Assembly (NCBI GenBank): GCA_024645145.1
Contig: JAHEGL010000097.1
Span: 1 to 6,666 of the forward strand
Reading direction: 5' to 3'
DNA from: Planktotalea sp.
GTDB taxonomy: Bacteria > Pseudomonadota > Alphaproteobacteria > Rhodobacterales > Rhodobacteraceae
Length of the DNA: 6,666 nucleotides
The translations under genes and the position numbers were made by a program. Below the pieces are notes generated by a model. That model ran no database searches, was not told where the DNA came from, and was given only the letters and a program-made list of their open reading frames with translations. Below are positions 5,735-6,666 of this stretch, in pieces (position 1 is the stretch's first letter; every line of letters starts with the position of its first letter).

Positions 5735-6574
5735 TCAAGAACGGGCCGCGCCGAGTGCGAAGGAAATATCTTGCGCGGCGCGCATGACCGAAGTTGCCAG
5801 TGTTTCGATTTGATCTGTGCTCACACGTGTTGTCGGGCCTGATACGGAGACGCCCGCGATCACCTCACCATGGGCATTGTGAATGGGGGCCGCGATACAG
5901 CGCATTCCCAGATTCTTTTCCTGATCATCGAGCGCATAGCCGCGCGCGCGGGTGGTTATCATATCCGCTGCGAGGCTTTCCGGTGTTGCGAGCGTATGGG
6001 TAGTAAAGACTTCTAATCCGAGAGCAGCGAAACGTTTGAGCCGTTTCTCATCCAAATGCGCGAGCAGGGCTTTGCCGATGCCAGAGGCATGCATCGCAGA
6101 CAACGTGCCAGGCGCAAAAAAGGCGCGGATGGGCGCGTTGGTTTCAACCTGAGAGACGAACAATACGGCGCCACCTTTTTCAATGCCAAGGTTGGCGGTT
6201 TCACCGGTTTCTTCCATCAAGCGGCGCATAATGGGTCGGGAGACATCGATAAGGCTTGTGCGGCGCAGAAAAGTCGAGCCGATTTGATAGGCCTCAGGAC
6301 CGATGTGCCATGTCTGATTTGCTTCGTCCATTTCGACGATGCCATGTAGCGCAAAAGTGGTGAGCACGCGGTAGAGCGTGGCAGGAGATTCATCCAAAGC
6401 GCTGGCGAGTTCACTCAGTGTTGCCGTTTCGATCTGGGCAAGTTCAGAGAGAACACCAAGCGCGCGATCGAGAGATTTGATCGTATTCTGTTCTGTTTTT
6501 TCATTGAACGCACGGGGGCGACCACGATGGCGAGGGGCATCTACGTCGATGGGTTTAGGTATGGTTTTTGGCAT
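5735..6574 (-). CDS. bhcR: IclR-family transcriptional regulator, BhcR-like
   Basis: IclR regulators are dimers or tetramers with an N-terminal winged helix and a C-terminal effector domain. The 279-residue product has the helix-turn-helix at about 32-91 (SLDRALGVLSEL, then LSELASALDESPATLYRVL), including the wing region ending in WHIG (89-92). The GAF-like effector domain follows, with MHASGIGKALLA (161-172) and GMRCIAAPI (223-231). The basic start contains RGRPRAF (17-23), an AT-hook-like motif. The overall pattern matches my memory of BhcR, the glyoxylate-responsive regulator of beta-hydroxyaspartate genes bhcABCD, which are usually divergent; those would lie beyond 6666. The symbol is a proposal. 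I chose ATG 6574 because AGGGG lies 8 bases upstream on this strand; the longer start at 6616 has no ribosome site and its 14 extra residues fall in the operator region. Autoregulation is likely. Confidence 0.75.
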   Translation of the reverse strand: MPKTIPKPIDVDAPRHRGRPRAFNEKTEQNTIKSLDRALGVLSELAQIETATLSELASALDESPATLYRVLTTFALHGIVEMDEANQTWHIGPEAYQIGSTFLRRTSLIDVSRPIMRRLMEETGETANLGIEKGGAVLFVSQVETNAPIRAFFAPGTLSAMHASGIGKALLAHLDEKRLKRFAALGLEVFTTHTLATPESLAADMITTRARGYALDDQEKNLGMRCIAAPIHNAHGEVIAGVSVSGPTTRVSTDQIETLATSVMRAAQDISFALGAARS

Positions 6575-6598
6575 AAATTTGACCCCTATTTTAAGTTT

Positions 6599-6624
6599 TA
6601 TGAAAATAGTATTCATAATATGAA
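6599..6624. promoter_or_regulatory. Candidate operator of the IclR-family regulator
   Basis: Three copies of a half-site alternate in orientation: TATGAA (6599-6604), TTCATA (6612-6617) and TATGAA (6619-6624). The last two form a 13-bp palindrome with a single central base; the first two form an inverted repeat with a 7-base gap. The dyad lies 25-50 bases upstream of the chosen start, where an autoregulator or a divergent-promoter regulator would bind. That the neighbouring IclR protein binds here is inference. Confidence 0.45.
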
Positions 6625-6632
6625 AAAATCAA
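6603..6632 (-). promoter_or_regulatory. Candidate promoter of the regulator gene
   Basis: On the minus strand TTGATT (6632-6627) and TATTTT (6608-6603) with an 18-base spacer resemble -35 and -10 boxes. They overlap the three half-sites, so bound regulator would block its own transcription. The region is very AT-rich, which makes chance matches common. Confidence 0.3.
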
Positions 6633-6666
6633 GACATTGTAATTAAAAAGTTTTTCCAAAGAACGT

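Noticed and set aside
5735..6574. Regulator as KipR, the IclR-family partner of the kip (pxp) operon in B. subtilis
   Set aside because: Here the gene is convergent and separated from pxp by two transcription units, and its sequence pattern is closer to BhcR. The shared family alone is not enough.
6575..6616. Longer start for the regulator, adding 14 residues
   Set aside because: There is no ribosome site before ATG 6616, whereas ATG 6574 has AGGGG at good spacing. The extra codons lie over the dyad and promoter candidates.

Overview
The window looks like a chromosomal stretch of an alphaproteobacterium, most likely a marine Rhodobacteraceae (Roseobacter group) with moderate GC. The evidence is the form of the 5-oxoprolinase genes (for example GFAPGQPYLG in PxpB and KLHGAL in PxpA), the BhcR-like IclR regulator and the short cold-shock protein. 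This placement comes from remembered family patterns, not from a search.

Layout. Positions 1-60 hold a strong rho-independent terminator of a gene outside the window, followed by about 370 bases with no recognisable gene. A tight plus-strand operon then runs from 468 to 4285: pxpB, pxpC and pxpA (ATP-dependent 5-oxoprolinase), followed by a class III CoA-transferase-like gene. The junctions are short stop/start overlaps (GTGA, ATGA and about 8 bp). After a 106-base gap comes a bicupin (S)-ureidoglycine aminohydrolase gene (4392-5216). A cspA-type cold-shock gene with a long leader follows (5425-5631) and ends at a clear hairpin terminator. Convergent to it, on the minus strand, lies an IclR-family regulator (5735-6574). 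Its AT-rich upstream region holds a dyad operator candidate.

How the genes fit together. PxpABC would turn 5-oxoproline, a spontaneous cyclisation product of glutamine and glutamate, into glutamate. The ureidoglycine aminohydrolase yields ureidoglycolate, which leads to glyoxylate and urea or ammonia. The regulator resembles BhcR, the glyoxylate-sensing regulator of the beta-hydroxyaspartate pathway, so bhcABCD may start just right of the window. The common theme is use of small nitrogenous compounds as nitrogen and carbon sources.

I see no mobile element, CRISPR array, defence system or clearly new system. The points most worth a second look are the reordered (apparently circularly permuted) CoA transferase locked into the oxoprolinase operon, the chain of mini-ORFs before pxpB, and the dyad in front of the regulator.
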